A stretch of DNA of 64,000 nucleotides from Gimesia maris. Its GTDB lineage: Bacteria; Planctomycetota; Planctomycetia; Planctomycetales; Planctomycetaceae. Numbering within the stretch: the first letter of the stretch is position 1; every line of letters begins with the position of its first letter. The stretch covers positions 1,074,001 through 1,138,000 of the forward strand of contig NZ_CP042910.1 in the NCBI RefSeq assembly GCF_008298035.1. The letters run 5' to 3'. The position numbers and the translations under genes were made by a program. Positions 53,010 through 63,091 of this stretch are shown here, one piece after another. A model generated the notes under the pieces. The model searched no databases, was not told where the DNA came from, and saw only the letters and a list, made by a program, of their open reading frames with translations.

Positions 53010-55475
53010 TCATTTTGCGTGGCTTGAATCGAGTTCAGGTTGGGGTTTGGTGTCGAGGAACTGGGCGGCACCGAGATATTTTCCCCAGGAGCCGAAGTAG
53101 CCGCGATAGAGCATGATCAGGTAGGCGGGTACGATGATGGGGCGAATGATGAAGGTATCGAGCAGTACGCCGAACGCCAGGGCAAAGCCGAGTTGCTGCA
53201 TGCCGACCAGGGTCCCTGCCATCAGTGAGGAAAAGGTGCCCGCCATGATAATCCCGCAACTGGAGATGATGCCGCCCGTACTTTTGAGGGCTGAGATCAC
53301 GCCGTCGACGGGATCTTTGGTTTTCTGTTCTTCATCGATACGGGTAATCAGGTAGATGTTATAGTCTTCGCCGACGGCAATCAGAATGGTGAAGAGGAAC
53401 ATCGGCACTTTCCAGTCGAGGCCGGTAAAGTTGTGTGGATCCAGGGCCCAGAAGACGGTAAAGGTCACTCCGAGTGTCACGAGGTAGCTGAAGAAGACAC
53501 TCAGGATCAGGTAAGCTGAGATAGCCGGTCGGCGGAGCAGGATCACCAGAATGATAAATACGCTGCCGAGTACCAGGATATCGATGCGAGCCTGATCCTG
53601 ATCGGTTACGGATTTCAGGTCGCTGATGCTGGCGGTAGCGCCGATGTAATAAAGTTTCGTGTCGGTACGCAGATTTGCGGGCAGTGATTTACTGACTGCT
53701 TTTTTAACCCGCTCCAGTTGCATCATACTGTCATGTGAGAAGGGATCTTTTTCGAGGATCAGATCCATGCGGGTGACATGATTTTCCAGTTCGGGCTCGG
53801 AGCTGACGTAGTAGTTCTTAATGACTTTAATGCGGCTGATAGCGCGTAATTTTGCCAGGCCGCGCAGGTCTCTGGCTTTTTCCATTTCATCCGCGGCACC
53901 AATACCAAATGGTTTGGTCATATTGCGGATATCGGCGATGCCCAGTTCCTCTTTATTTTTTAAGAGGTCAGCGGTCAGTTTTTCGATGGCCTCGCGACCT
54001 TTGGAATCGGAAAAATTGACGTCGGGATTTTCAAACAGCAGCGTCAGCGGCCCTGTTGCGCCCGCCGGGTAATGGCCCTGGACGGCTTTGGTGCCAACCA
54101 CGCTGGGGTCTTCGCTGGGAAGTTCAGATAAGAGTCCATAACTTAAATTTCCATAACAGGCCAGGCTGATCAGGACGAATGGAAAAAGGACCAGGAAAGT
54201 AGAAAGCCAGATTTTTCCGGGTTTTTTGAGTAACGCCAGCGAGACCGATTCCCAGAGCGAACCGGCCCAGTTGCGTTGCATCAGGCGTGCCATGACACTG
54301 GACGGGGTGAGCCAGCCGGCGGAAATCGCGACGCGTTCATTGAATGACTGCGGCCAGTAGGCGAAGCGGCCCGCCAGGCAGAGCAGCGCGGGTGAAAGTG
54401 TGAGGGAAGCAATCAGAACGAAGAACAGGCTGAGTGCCATAGCGATGCCGGCCTGCTGGAACTTGCCGAATTCTGCGAAGACCATCATCCCGATACCACA
54501 CATTGTGGTCCCGGCACTGGCAGCCAGGGCAGCGCCGACGGTGGCAATGGAATTGGAAATGGCTTCTTTGAAGGTACATTCCTTATCCAGTTCCTCTCTG
54601 TGCCGGGCGATCAGGAACAGGCAGTAGTCGACTCCCGCACCATAAAGAATGACCGTTACGTAGATTTCTATGCCGGAGAACAGGCCTACCCAGCCCCAGG
54701 ATCCCAGAATTGCCAGGACGGAGAGTGCGATTTTGACCGAGACGAAGACCGTGAACAGCGGGATTAACGCGAGGATGGGAGCGCGGTAAATGATGATCAG
54801 CAGCAGGATCACCAGGAGTACCGTCCAGAGTTCGGTAGCTTCGGCGCTCTGGTTCGCAGCCCGAATCATATCGCGGCCGACAGTGGCGATGCCGCTGAGG
54901 GTGATATCGAGGCCGGGCTCAATCGATTTTTTGAATTCGTCTTTTTTAAGGAGATTCTCAATGCTCTCAACGGTTTTCGCATTACTCTGATCCAGAAATT
55001 CCGTGGAGAGTTCTACGATGACCAGTGAGGCTTTGTTGTCTTCACTCTGCAGCAGATCGCCGATGGATTTATCGGTATAGGTTCGAATGCGCGAAATGTT
55101 CGACTTATTTGATTCTATACCGTGCTCTTTACTCTCGGTGGCATAGCCTCCCTGTTCTTCCACAATGTCTTCAAGCTGTGGTTTGAGAGTGTCTTCGATA
55201 AATTTAAGGTCTTGCGGACGAAGTCCCTGGTCGCCGTGTTCACGCCGAACAACGATGACAATGCTGCTTGCCAGCAGATCATCGGGGAAGGCGCGTTTGA
55301 ACAGTTTCTCGCCTTGCAGACTGGGAGAGTCAGCGGGGAGAAATGCGAACTCGCCATTCATGACCACCGAAGACCATTCCGGCGCGACGTAAGAAATCCC
55401 TGCTACTGCTACAACCCAGCATACAAGAATGATTTGCCAGTAACGGACTACAGTGTTGCCTAAAACTCGAAACAT
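53010..55475 (-). CDS. MMPL/RND-family transporter
   Basis: 821 residues. Duplicated topology: a membrane helix, a large periplasmic loop, then a block of five or six helices, repeated twice (first loop about residues 35-215, second about 440-640). The glycine-rich helix segment GAGVDYCLFLIARHREELDK and the mirrored GEDYNIYLITRIDEEQKT are the MMPL/RND signatures. Likely exports lipids, hopanoids or drugs using the proton gradient. The start at 55475 (MFRVLGNTVVRYWQIIL) matches family starts; an upstream in-frame codon at 55544 adds residues without homology. Confidence 0.88.
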   Translation of the reverse strand: MFRVLGNTVVRYWQIILVCWVVAVAGISYVAPEWSSVVMNGEFAFLPADSPSLQGEKLFKRAFPDDLLASSIVIVVRREHGDQGLRPQDLKFIEDTLKPQLEDIVEEQGGYATESKEHGIESNKSNISRIRTYTDKSIGDLLQSEDNKASLVIVELSTEFLDQSNAKTVESIENLLKKDEFKKSIEPGLDITLSGIATVGRDMIRAANQSAEATELWTVLLVILLLIIIYRAPILALIPLFTVFVSVKIALSVLAILGSWGWVGLFSGIEIYVTVILYGAGVDYCLFLIARHREELDKECTFKEAISNSIATVGAALAASAGTTMCGIGMMVFAEFGKFQQAGIAMALSLFFVLIASLTLSPALLCLAGRFAYWPQSFNERVAISAGWLTPSSVMARLMQRNWAGSLWESVSLALLKKPGKIWLSTFLVLFPFVLISLACYGNLSYGLLSELPSEDPSVVGTKAVQGHYPAGATGPLTLLFENPDVNFSDSKGREAIEKLTADLLKNKEELGIADIRNMTKPFGIGAADEMEKARDLRGLAKLRAISRIKVIKNYYVSSEPELENHVTRMDLILEKDPFSHDSMMQLERVKKAVSKSLPANLRTDTKLYYIGATASISDLKSVTDQDQARIDILVLGSVFIILVILLRRPAISAYLILSVFFSYLVTLGVTFTVFWALDPHNFTGLDWKVPMFLFTILIAVGEDYNIYLITRIDEEQKTKDPVDGVISALKSTGGIISSCGIIMAGTFSSLMAGTLVGMQQLGFALAFGVLLDTFIIRPIIVPAYLIMLYRGYFGSWGKYLGAAQFLDTKPQPELDSSHAK

Positions 55476-55821
55476 AGAGATTGCTAACAAAGAGCGAATG
55501 GAGAGACGTAAAATACAATCTGGGAAGACACTAAACAGTTTCAAGAGCAGTTCTTTGAAACCGGATCCATCGGTGTGAGGTATCTACAGTAACTTCAGGT
55601 CTCCGCGCCGTCAATCTTCACACATTACAGTGACTGAATGCAAGTCTAAGGGGCTTGTAATTGCAAGGTGAGGCTGAAAAGTGTGTTTATGTTCATTTTT
55701 AATGAGCCTTGATCAAATTAATTTTGTATCTCACATGAGATTTGTCATAATGTGTCTCTGACTGGAAAACATTCCCTGTCTCCGGTTCCCAATCGTTCTG
55801 ATGATTGAAAAGGATCTTCGT
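55476..55821. other. Intergenic region between divergent MMPL and C45 genes
   Basis: About 345 bp, no gene seen. A candidate promoter and a small palindrome for the C45 gene lie at 55724-55753. Confidence 0.4.
55724..55753 (+). promoter_or_regulatory. Candidate promoter with palindrome for the C45 gene
   Basis: TTGTAT (55724-55729), 18-base spacer, TAATGT (55748-55753). The spacer overlaps the palindrome ATCTCA-CA-TGAGAT (55728-55741), which could be an operator. Weak consensus match. Confidence 0.3.
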
Positions 55822-57036
55822 ATGTTTCGTAGCCCTCGCCGTTTCTCTGTTTTGTGTTTTTTGCTTCTGCTGACGCTGGTCTGTCTAAGTCCGGTCGTTG
55901 CGTCGGCCCAGACGATCGCCCGTTGTGGCGAAGGCTGGCTGGAAAAGATCGACGGTTATTATGTGTTGCATTTGAAGGGAACTCATTACGAGATGGGTTA
56001 TCAGCAGGGAGTCTTACTGAAAGAAGACGTTCGCAAGAACATGTACAACCTGCTCAATGAAAAAGGGGAGACTACCCTGGTCGACCTGGGTCCGGTGAAA
56101 CTGAAACCCCGACAGGCGATTGAAACGGTAGTTCAAATTCAGAAACCTTACACACCTCAGAAATATGTAGACGAGATGCAGGGCCTGGCAGCCGGTGCCG
56201 GGATCGCTTATGAAGATGTGAGAGCGACGAACTTCATTCCGGAGATGTTTCACTGCAGCGGTTTTTCGATTGCCAATTCTGCGACGAAAGACGGAACCCT
56301 GTATCATGGTCGCGTGCTGGACTATGCCTGTGACTGGGGTCTGCAGGATCATGCGGTGCTGGTCGTTGCGGAACCGAAAGGGGGAATTCCGTTTGTCAAT
56401 GTCTCCTACGCCGGTTTCATTGGCTCTGTGACCGGTATGAATATGCAGTCTGTTTCGATAGGCGAAATGGGAGGCCGGGGGCTGGGACACTGGTCGGGAG
56501 TGCCGATGGCGTTTCTGGTCCGCGAAGTCCTGGAGACAGCGAAAGATCTGGATGAAGCGATCGCCGTGTTTCGCGATAACTATCGCACGTGCGAATATTA
56601 TTATGTGATTGCGGATGGCAAAACAAATCGTTCTGTAGGCATGGCGACCAGTTGGGAGAAGATGGAACTGATTCAACCAGGCGAATCGCATCCCCTGCTG
56701 CCGAACCCGGTGAAAGATGCCGCATTGCTGTCAGCCGGCGATCGTTACCAGGAACTGTCCAAACGGGTCAAGCAGGGCTATGGCGAATTCACGGCTGAGT
56801 CGGCGATCGAACTGATGAGCCGCCCGGTCGCGATGAAGTCCAATCTGCACAATGTGTTGTTCGAGCCTAAATCGACAAAGCTCTGGGTCGCGAATGCGAG
56901 TTCCGACGGGAAGCCGGCTGCGAATCAGAAGTATTACGGTTTTCAGTTATCAGAACTGTTAAAACGCAAACCCGATTTGAATGCCCCCGTTTATCCGATG
57001 CCAACTGGCCAGGCTGTTTCTCAGAAAACAGAATAG
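55822..57036 (+). CDS. Secreted C45 family Ntn-hydrolase (acyltransferase/peptidase-like)
   Basis: 404 residues. Signal peptide about residues 1-30 (ending VVASAQ). The family is the C45 group (acyl-CoA:6-aminopenicillanate acyltransferase and relatives), N-terminal-nucleophile hydrolases. C145 in EMFHCSGFSI is the expected nucleophile, preceded by the typical segment AGIAYEDVRATNFIPE and followed by DGTLYHGRVLDYACDW. In this subgroup the chain may be autoprocessed before the Cys. The start at 55822 has a properly spaced AAGGA site. Likely an extracellular or periplasmic amidohydrolase. Confidence 0.85.
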   Translation: MFRSPRRFSVLCFLLLLTLVCLSPVVASAQTIARCGEGWLEKIDGYYVLHLKGTHYEMGYQQGVLLKEDVRKNMYNLLNEKGETTLVDLGPVKLKPRQAIETVVQIQKPYTPQKYVDEMQGLAAGAGIAYEDVRATNFIPEMFHCSGFSIANSATKDGTLYHGRVLDYACDWGLQDHAVLVVAEPKGGIPFVNVSYAGFIGSVTGMNMQSVSIGEMGGRGLGHWSGVPMAFLVREVLETAKDLDEAIAVFRDNYRTCEYYYVIADGKTNRSVGMATSWEKMELIQPGESHPLLPNPVKDAALLSAGDRYQELSKRVKQGYGEFTAESAIELMSRPVAMKSNLHNVLFEPKSTKLWVANASSDGKPAANQKYYGFQLSELLKRKPDLNAPVYPMPTGQAVSQKTE

Positions 57037-57039
57037 ACA

Positions 57040-57918
57040 TCAGATATTCGTTTCATTTTGCCGTTGCAGCCAGGCATCAGGCAGGTAGTCGATCAGATCC
57101 GAGGCGATGAGCGCGGGTTGTGAGAGATCCTCTGCTGCCAGATCTCCGGCGAGCCCATGCAGGTGCGCTGCCAGTTGTGCGGCGGCAAAAGCAGGCATGC
57201 CCTGACCACACAATGCGGTCAACAGACCGGTGAGGACATCACCTGTGCCACCGGTTGACATGCCGCTGTTGCCCGTTGTGTTGACGGTGATGCGGGAGCC
57301 ATCCGTAATGACTGTGTCTGCTCCTTTCAGGAGTAATACGACCTGTTGCTGTTGTGCGTATTCGCACGCGTGTGTTTCTCGATCTTCACTGATTTCGGAG
57401 ATACTTTTTCCCGTGAGCCGTGCGAACTCACCGGGGTGGGGTGTAAACAGGCGGGGTCCCGCGGCAGCAGGCAGATGCTGGTTCGATGCTGCAATCACGT
57501 TTAAAGCATCCGCGTCGATGATTAAAGGCTGTTTGAGCTCTGCATAAAGTTTCCAGATCAGCATCTGCACCCAGGGAAGTTTCCCGAGTCCGGGACCAAT
57601 CGCGATGGCTGCGAAGTCGTCAATCTGACCCAGCAGAAACTTTGCTGACGGGCCCGTCAAGTGACCTGACGGTTCGACGTGCAGCGGCAGGGTAAGGTAA
57701 CAGGGATTCACGGCAGCGACGATGGATTGAATTTCATGGGGAACGGCTAGAAAAACGAGTCCGGCGCCACCCCTGAGGGCGCCCATTCCTGAGAGAGAGG
57801 CAGCGCCGCTCATCCCCGCACTGCCGGCAATCACCAGAACTTTTCCAAACGTTCCTTTATGTGAATCCACAGGTCGTTGAGGCAGTGGAGGCAGGTCTGA
57901 AATACGTTGAAGATTCAT
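57040..57918 (-). CDS. nnrD: ADP-dependent NAD(P)H-hydrate dehydratase (NnrD/YjeF C-terminal type)
   Basis: 292 residues, ribokinase-like fold. It dehydrates damaged NAD(P)HX back to NAD(P)H using a nucleotide. Family motifs are visible: GKVLVIAGSAGMSGAASL near residue 25, AIGPGLGKLPWV near residue 105, ADALNVIA and TPHPGEFARL, and the C-terminal GNSGMSTGGTGDVLTGL. This protein lacks the NAD(P)HX epimerase domain that is fused in many bacteria, so the epimerase must be elsewhere. ATG 57918 was preferred over an in-frame TTG six codons upstream. It is convergent with the C45 gene (3 bp apart). Confidence 0.92.
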   Translation of the reverse strand: MNLQRISDLPPLPQRPVDSHKGTFGKVLVIAGSAGMSGAASLSGMGALRGGAGLVFLAVPHEIQSIVAAVNPCYLTLPLHVEPSGHLTGPSAKFLLGQIDDFAAIAIGPGLGKLPWVQMLIWKLYAELKQPLIIDADALNVIAASNQHLPAAAGPRLFTPHPGEFARLTGKSISEISEDRETHACEYAQQQQVVLLLKGADTVITDGSRITVNTTGNSGMSTGGTGDVLTGLLTALCGQGMPAFAAAQLAAHLHGLAGDLAAEDLSQPALIASDLIDYLPDAWLQRQNETNI

Positions 57919-58332
57919 GATAAAAAATTCTTTCAAATTGCTTGGACTTCACTAAAATGTGAAACGATTCTACAGACATGAGATGGTGTGCAGAAATTCC
58001 CGTGTTTGTATTTCACCGGGATGGGGCTGTGAATCCAAACGAGTTCACGAAAGTTAGTCTGGGGCAAATAAGTTGACTGGTAAAATGCTTCTTGTCTGTA
58101 AGTTCAATTTATCCTGTTGAAAGTTTGACTGGGAAGACTCCCACTTATCTACGAGTTCATTATACTTTAAAAGCCTGAATTTGAATCGGTTCTTTCATTG
58201 GGGGGACTCATTTCTTCGCTGCTTCGCGATCAGTCAGGCAAAGCAATCAAGAGTGACATCAGTATCACCCTCAGTCAGGTGCTGAGGAATGACCGAACGA
58301 TAAACAACTGCAATGGATTGGATGGATCTTTA
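57919..58332. other. Intergenic region upstream of the phosphorylase gene
   Basis: About 410 bp between divergent genes, no gene seen. The open frame continues upstream of the chosen phosphorylase start to 58198 but lacks family similarity. Confidence 0.4.
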
Positions 58333-60486
58333 ATGGCTAAGAAAAAAACTGTTTATGAGAAACTTTGTGAACTGGCCAGTAACCTCTGGTGGAGCTGGCA
58401 GCCTGATGTCACACAAATATTTCATCTGATTGATCCTGATAAATGGTCTGAACTGAATCATAACCCGGTTCTGCTGCTGAAAGAATACTCGCCGGAACAA
58501 CTGGATGATAAATTAAGCAGCCTGAGCCTGCACTCCCGTGTGAACGTGGCTTATCGTCGCTGGCTGGAATACATGGATCGCTCTGATACCTGGGGGTCGA
58601 CTAACGCGACCATTCTGGGGCATCGCTGTGCCGCCTATTTCTCGGCGGAATTCGGGATTCACGAATCGTTGCATATTTATTCCGGCGGCCTGGGTGTTCT
58701 GGCGGGTGACCATCTGAAAAGTTCTTCGGACCTGGGATTACCTCTGGTTGCCATCGGTCTATTTTACGGGGAAGGTTATTTCTCACAGCACATCGATAAA
58801 GCCGGCTGGCAGCAGGAATCGTATACGGAAGCCAAGACCGAGAATCTGCCGATCATTCCCGCTTACACACCCGAGGGCAAGCCGGTGATGATTTCGGTTA
58901 CGACCCGCTCAGGTGAAATTTTTGCCAAGGTCTGGCGGATCAACGTGGGACGCGTGCCTTTGTATCTGCTGGACACGGATGTACCGGAAAACAGCCAGGA
59001 AGACCGGAATCTGACCGCACGTCTGTATGGTGGCGATCAGCGAACCCGCATCCGCCAGGAAATCATGCTGGGGATCGGTGGTGTCAAGGCGCTGGAAGCG
59101 ATTGGCATTGAACCGAGCGTGATTCACATGAATGAAGGTCACTCGGCATTCGCGCCCCTGGAACGCGTGCGGAACCGGATGCACGAAGACGGCTTCTCGT
59201 TCGATGACGCATTGCGTGAAGTGGCAGCATCCTGTGTGTTTACGACCCACACTCCCGTGCCTGCCGGCCACGACCGTTTTGACGCGGGTCTCTTGGAAGA
59301 ACACGTGGGGCCACTGGGCGACCAGTTGGGTCTGGATCATCATGCTTTAATGGGACTGGGCCGGGTTGACCCCCAGAATGAAGGGGAAACCTTCTGCATG
59401 ACCGTGCTGGCGTTCAAGCTGAGCCGACTGGCCAATGCGGTCTCCAGCCTGCATGGTGTGGTGAGTCGCCGGATGTGGGCCTCGCTCTGGCCGTGGCGGA
59501 GTGAGGAAGAAATTCCCATCGGTCACATCACTAACGGCGTGCATATGCCAACCTGGCTGGCGGCACCGATGCGTGTGATTTATGACCGCGTGCTGCCGAC
59601 CAAATGGTACTATAAAACCGGCCAGGCCGATGTCTGGGCGGGCATTGAAGAGATCACGCCCGGTGATTTGTGGGAAACGCATCAGGCACTCAAAAATCGC
59701 CTGATTCATTTCTCACGGGATCTGCTGGTAAAACAGGCCCAGCGTCGTGGCAATTCGGATGCTGAAATCGGCCATTTGAAAACGGCATTGAATCCGGATG
59801 CGCTGCTGATTGGTTTTGCTCGTCGGTTTGCACCCTACAAACGGGCGGATCTGGTCATGAAGGATATGGAAACGTTCCTGAAGATCATTGAAGACTCGGA
59901 TCGACCGGTGCAGTTCATTTTTGCCGGGAAAGCACATCCCGCGGATGAACGGGGTAAGCAGATCATCCAGCGGATTTTCAAATTGACCCAGGAACCACCG
60001 TTCCGAGGCAAGATTGTGCTTCTGGAAGATTACGACATCAACCTTGGTCGGCATCTGGTACAGGGTGTCGATGTCTGGTTGAATAATCCCCGCCGTCCCC
60101 TGGAAGCCTCCGGGACCAGTGGTCAGAAGGTGGTATTGAATGGTGGCTTGAATTGTTCCATTCTGGATGGCTGGTGGGCGGAAGCCTTCGATGGCAGCAA
60201 CGGGTTTGCCATTGGCGAAGGACGGACCCATGTCAACCAGGAAATTCAGGATGACCGTGACGGTCTGAACCTGATGAAGGTCCTGAAAGAAGAAGTGATT
60301 CCCCTGTATTACGACCGGAACTACGACGATCTGCCTCTGGAGTGGATTGCCCGCATGAAAAACGGAATTCGCACATTGGGCTGGCGGTTTAACGCGGACC
60401 GGATGGTCATGGATTATGCCGAAAAGATGTATCTGCCCGCCGCTGGTGGATTGTCCAGCCAGATCAAAGGGGACTCTTCCCTGTAG
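58333..60486 (+). CDS. glgP: Alpha-glucan (glycogen/maltodextrin-type) phosphorylase
   Basis: 717 residues. Releases glucose 1-phosphate from alpha-1,4-glucans by phosphorolysis. It belongs to the shorter bacterial type with an N-terminal DUF3417 segment ([17 protein letters not shown]). The catalytic centre [20 protein letters not shown] and the PLP-binding site with K599 in [15 protein letters not shown] are clear. ATG 58333 was chosen because the DUF3417 homology begins right after it. Followed by a strong terminator, so monocistronic. Confidence 0.93.
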   Translation: MAKKKTVYEKLCELASNLWWSWQPDVTQIFHLIDPDKWSELNHNPVLLLKEYSPEQLDDKLSSLSLHSRVNVAYRRWLEYMDRSDTWGSTNATILGHRCAAYFSAEFGIHESLHIYSGGLGVLAGDHLKSSSDLGLPLVAIGLFYGEGYFSQHIDKAGWQQESYTEAKTENLPIIPAYTPEGKPVMISVTTRSGEIFAKVWRINVGRVPLYLLDTDVPENSQEDRNLTARLYGGDQRTRIRQEIMLGIGGVKALEAIGIEPSVIHMNEGHSAFAPLERVRNRMHEDGFSFDDALREVAASCVFTTHTPVPAGHDRFDAGLLEEHVGPLGDQLGLDHHALMGLGRVDPQNEGETFCMTVLAFKLSRLANAVSSLHGVVSRRMWASLWPWRSEEEIPIGHITNGVHMPTWLAAPMRVIYDRVLPTKWYYKTGQADVWAGIEEITPGDLWETHQALKNRLIHFSRDLLVKQAQRRGNSDAEIGHLKTALNPDALLIGFARRFAPYKRADLVMKDMETFLKIIEDSDRPVQFIFAGKAHPADERGKQIIQRIFKLTQEPPFRGKIVLLEDYDINLGRHLVQGVDVWLNNPRRPLEASGTSGQKVVLNGGLNCSILDGWWAEAFDGSNGFAIGEGRTHVNQEIQDDRDGLNLMKVLKEEVIPLYYDRNYDDLPLEWIARMKNGIRTLGWRFNADRMVMDYAEKMYLPAAGGLSSQIKGDSSL

Positions 60487-60525
60487 ACTCTGATCACTGC
60501 TGGATCAATACTGACAATCGATACG

Positions 60526-60573
60526 ACGGTTACAGGAAACAGATTCGTTCTGATTCCTGTAACCGTTTTTGTT
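60526..60573 (+). terminator. Intrinsic terminator after the phosphorylase gene
   Basis: Perfect 13-bp stem (60526-60538 with 60554-60566), 15-base loop and a T-rich end. Confidence 0.9.
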
Positions 60574-60765
60574 TGTACAGCCTGTATCGGAGTGACAGTG
60601 ACTCGGCTGACTTGTAACGATCTGACTGACTTATCAAAACATGGGCGTCAATTTCAAGCTAGCTTTGCAGTGTAAGTACTTATAAAAGCAGCCCCTGTAT
60701 CGCCGACGCTTCAGACTCTGCCTCTCGTCTGACGATCCGGGGCAATTCTGATTACACAAAAATGG

Positions 60766-61653
60766 ATGAAAGCGTTTGTCATGAGTTCAGTGATCGCAGG
60801 TAAAACCAGTCAGACAGGTAAAGCCCTGATACCACCCGGAGAGTTGTCCGACCTGGTGAAAGGATACATGGATGTCGAGCTGTGGCGTTCGACTGGCTGG
60901 CTGACGCGACTGCATCTGGACGAACCACGGGTGGATGTTCGCAATCTGACCGAACGCACGCGGCTGCTGAAACGGCTGATGGATATCGCCGTTTCTTTTA
61001 CGATGCTGGTACTGCTCGCGCCGTTACTGCTGTTCCTGGTTGTGCTGGTAAAACTTACCTCGCCCGGCCCGGCAATTTTCAAACAGACGCGCGTGGGCTT
61101 GAACCTGAGAAATCAGTCGAAGAATGACCGTCGTCAGGCGCAGGTGGATTTAGCCGAACTGGAATTACAGGCCGATCGTCGTCAACCTGGTTCTGACCGT
61201 CGTGATGAATCGGGTTATGGAATGCCGTTCACTCTGTATAAATTCCGGACGATGACTGTGGACGCAGAAAAAAATGGTGCGCAATTCGCCGTCCAGGGAG
61301 ACCCCCGGGTGACGAAGCTGGGACGCTTCATGCGGAAAACACGGCTGGACGAACTACCTCAGCTCTGGAATGTTCTCAAAGGTGAAATGACATTAGTTGG
61401 CCCGCGTCCTGAACGACCGGAGTTCATCGAAGGCTTGAGCAAAGAGATTCCCAATTATATCAACCGCCTGGGATTGAAGCCCGGGTTGACAGGTGTCGCA
61501 CAGATTGTGAACGGTTACGACAACAATGTCGAAAGCTTCCGCCGCAAAGTTTCGCTGGACCTGATGTACCTGCAGAACTGCTGTATCTGGAACGACATTA
61601 AAATTCTGTTCAGAACCATTCGCGTGATACTGACTGGCAGTGGTGCGTTATAA
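60766..61653 (+). CDS. Undecaprenyl-phosphate sugar phosphotransferase (bacterial sugar transferase family)
   Basis: 295 residues. Initiates exopolysaccharide or lipopolysaccharide unit synthesis by moving a sugar-1-phosphate onto the lipid carrier. A hydrophobic hairpin helix (ISVSF-type segment, residues about 70-95) leads into the catalytic part: SPGPAIFKQTRVGLN, then LYKFRTM, TRLDELPQLWNVLKGEM and LVGPRPERPEF. Between the second and third motif lies an extra hydrophilic stretch of about 30 residues rich in Asp-Arg-Arg (NDRRQAQVDLAELELQADRR). An ATG five codons later (60781) is an alternative start. Confidence 0.9.
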   Translation: MKAFVMSSVIAGKTSQTGKALIPPGELSDLVKGYMDVELWRSTGWLTRLHLDEPRVDVRNLTERTRLLKRLMDIAVSFTMLVLLAPLLLFLVVLVKLTSPGPAIFKQTRVGLNLRNQSKNDRRQAQVDLAELELQADRRQPGSDRRDESGYGMPFTLYKFRTMTVDAEKNGAQFAVQGDPRVTKLGRFMRKTRLDELPQLWNVLKGEMTLVGPRPERPEFIEGLSKEIPNYINRLGLKPGLTGVAQIVNGYDNNVESFRRKVSLDLMYLQNCCIWNDIKILFRTIRVILTGSGAL

Positions 61654-61690
61654 GTTCTGCTGCAGGATTGATGCGATCTTCACCTCATAA

Positions 61691-61718
61691 GAAAAAACGC
61701 CCTGCTTCCAGGGCGTTT
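61691..61718 (-). terminator. Intrinsic terminator for the Gfo/Idh/MocA gene
   Basis: AAACGCCCTG pairs with CAGGGCGTTT (61695-61704 with 61709-61718). Read on the minus strand, six T residues follow, so it ends the oxidoreductase gene; on the plus strand the T run is short but it may also act for the sugar transferase. Confidence 0.8.
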
Positions 61719-61757
61719 GTGTTCTCGTTCCTCAGTTCCGGGCCACAAAGTTGTGAC

Positions 61758-63047
61758 TCAGGAACTGCTTTCAGGAAAGTGGCTTAATTCCAGAGTATTC
61801 GCGGGAGCCATCTTTTCGTTTTCGGTATCCCAGCCCATCATCTGTCCGCTGCGCCAGGACTCGTTTGCCATGTTGACTGCGACAACACCTGCCAGTCCCA
61901 GTTCCGTCGGACAGTTCAACGCTTCACCGTTTCGAAGATGGTTATGCAGGTTTGTGTGGTGCAGTTTGGTATCTTCTGCGCCCGACTTCTTATGCTCGGC
62001 CAGTACTTTGCCGTCTTTGTCTTTGGCGACCCAGCCTTCGCGGGTGAAGTAGAGTGTGCCTCGATAACCGCGAATCAGATGATCGATGCCGACGCGGTTG
62101 CTCATGGTTCCCAGAACATAAACCGTCATGCCGCGGGGATACTCGCAGATCATTTCGAAGTTGTCAGGCAGATTCCGTCCGTCATTCCACTGCCAGATCC
62201 CACCCATGCCGACAACGCGTCGGGGATAAAGCAGGTTGCAGGCTTTCATGATGCGGGTAATACGATGGATGAAGAGGTCGGTGCAGATGCCTCCCGAGTA
62301 TTGTGAATAGTTTCGCCATTCAAAATAGTGATGCGGGTTCCAGTCGACTTTCGGAGCATGACCGAGCCAGGCATTCCAGTCGAGGTCAGCTGGTTTCGCT
62401 TCATCATCTTTCAGGCCGGGACGACGCCAGGGCCCCTGTTCTCCGTAGCGACGGACGTATTCGATCTGGGCCTGTACGACCTGGCCGAGTACGCCTTCTT
62501 CAATGGCTTTGGCGGCGGAGGAATACGAATCATCGGACATGCCCTGCACACCTACCTGGATCGGGAGCTTTGTCTCTTTCTGCTTTTTGATGACGGCCTG
62601 TGCTTCCGGGATGCTGTGCGTCATCGGTTTTTCACAGTAGACAGCTTTGCCGGCGTCGAGGGCATCGATCGTCATTTGCGCGTGCCAGTGTTCCGGCGTT
62701 GCAATGGTCACATAGTCGATGTCCTTGATATCCAGAACCTTCTGGTAATCAGAAAAGGCGTGCTTCGCGCCGGTCTTTGCTTTGCCTTCTTCTGCGCGTG
62801 TGGTCCAGCAGTCAGCGACCGCAATTGCTTCGACATTATTCTGTTCACGAATAGCGTTATATGTATTCATGTGGGCGTTGGCCATACCGCCCGCGCCGAT
62901 AAAGCCGACACGAATCCGGTCGTTGGCGCCAAGAATACTCCCATAACTTTGGGCAGTCCATGCGAGACCGGCGGCAACGGCACTACCGGTCTGCAGGAAA
63001 CTTCTACGTGTCACTTTTGAAGAAGCCGGTTTCTGATCTGAACTCAT
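61758..63047 (-). CDS. TAT-exported Gfo/Idh/MocA family oxidoreductase
   Basis: 429 residues. Twin-arginine signal T-R-R-S-F-L-Q at residues about 13-19, so it is exported folded. The Rossmann fold motif VGFIGAGGMANAHMNTY near residue 50 binds NAD(P), and the catalytic EKP motif is in KAVYCEKPMTHS near residue 140. Typical of the many planctomycete secreted oxidoreductases thought to act on sugars. ATG 63047 was chosen so that the TAT signal is N-terminal; an upstream frame extends to 63149 but overlaps the DUF1080 gene. It follows that gene by 44 bp, suggesting an operon. Confidence 0.9.
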   Translation of the reverse strand: MSSDQKPASSKVTRRSFLQTGSAVAAGLAWTAQSYGSILGANDRIRVGFIGAGGMANAHMNTYNAIREQNNVEAIAVADCWTTRAEEGKAKTGAKHAFSDYQKVLDIKDIDYVTIATPEHWHAQMTIDALDAGKAVYCEKPMTHSIPEAQAVIKKQKETKLPIQVGVQGMSDDSYSSAAKAIEEGVLGQVVQAQIEYVRRYGEQGPWRRPGLKDDEAKPADLDWNAWLGHAPKVDWNPHHYFEWRNYSQYSGGICTDLFIHRITRIMKACNLLYPRRVVGMGGIWQWNDGRNLPDNFEMICEYPRGMTVYVLGTMSNRVGIDHLIRGYRGTLYFTREGWVAKDKDGKVLAEHKKSGAEDTKLHHTNLHNHLRNGEALNCPTELGLAGVVAVNMANESWRSGQMMGWDTENEKMAPANTLELSHFPESSS

Positions 63048-63091
63048 CGGTCTTATCCTGTTTCTATCAGGTCGAAAATAGGGGGAGGGGC

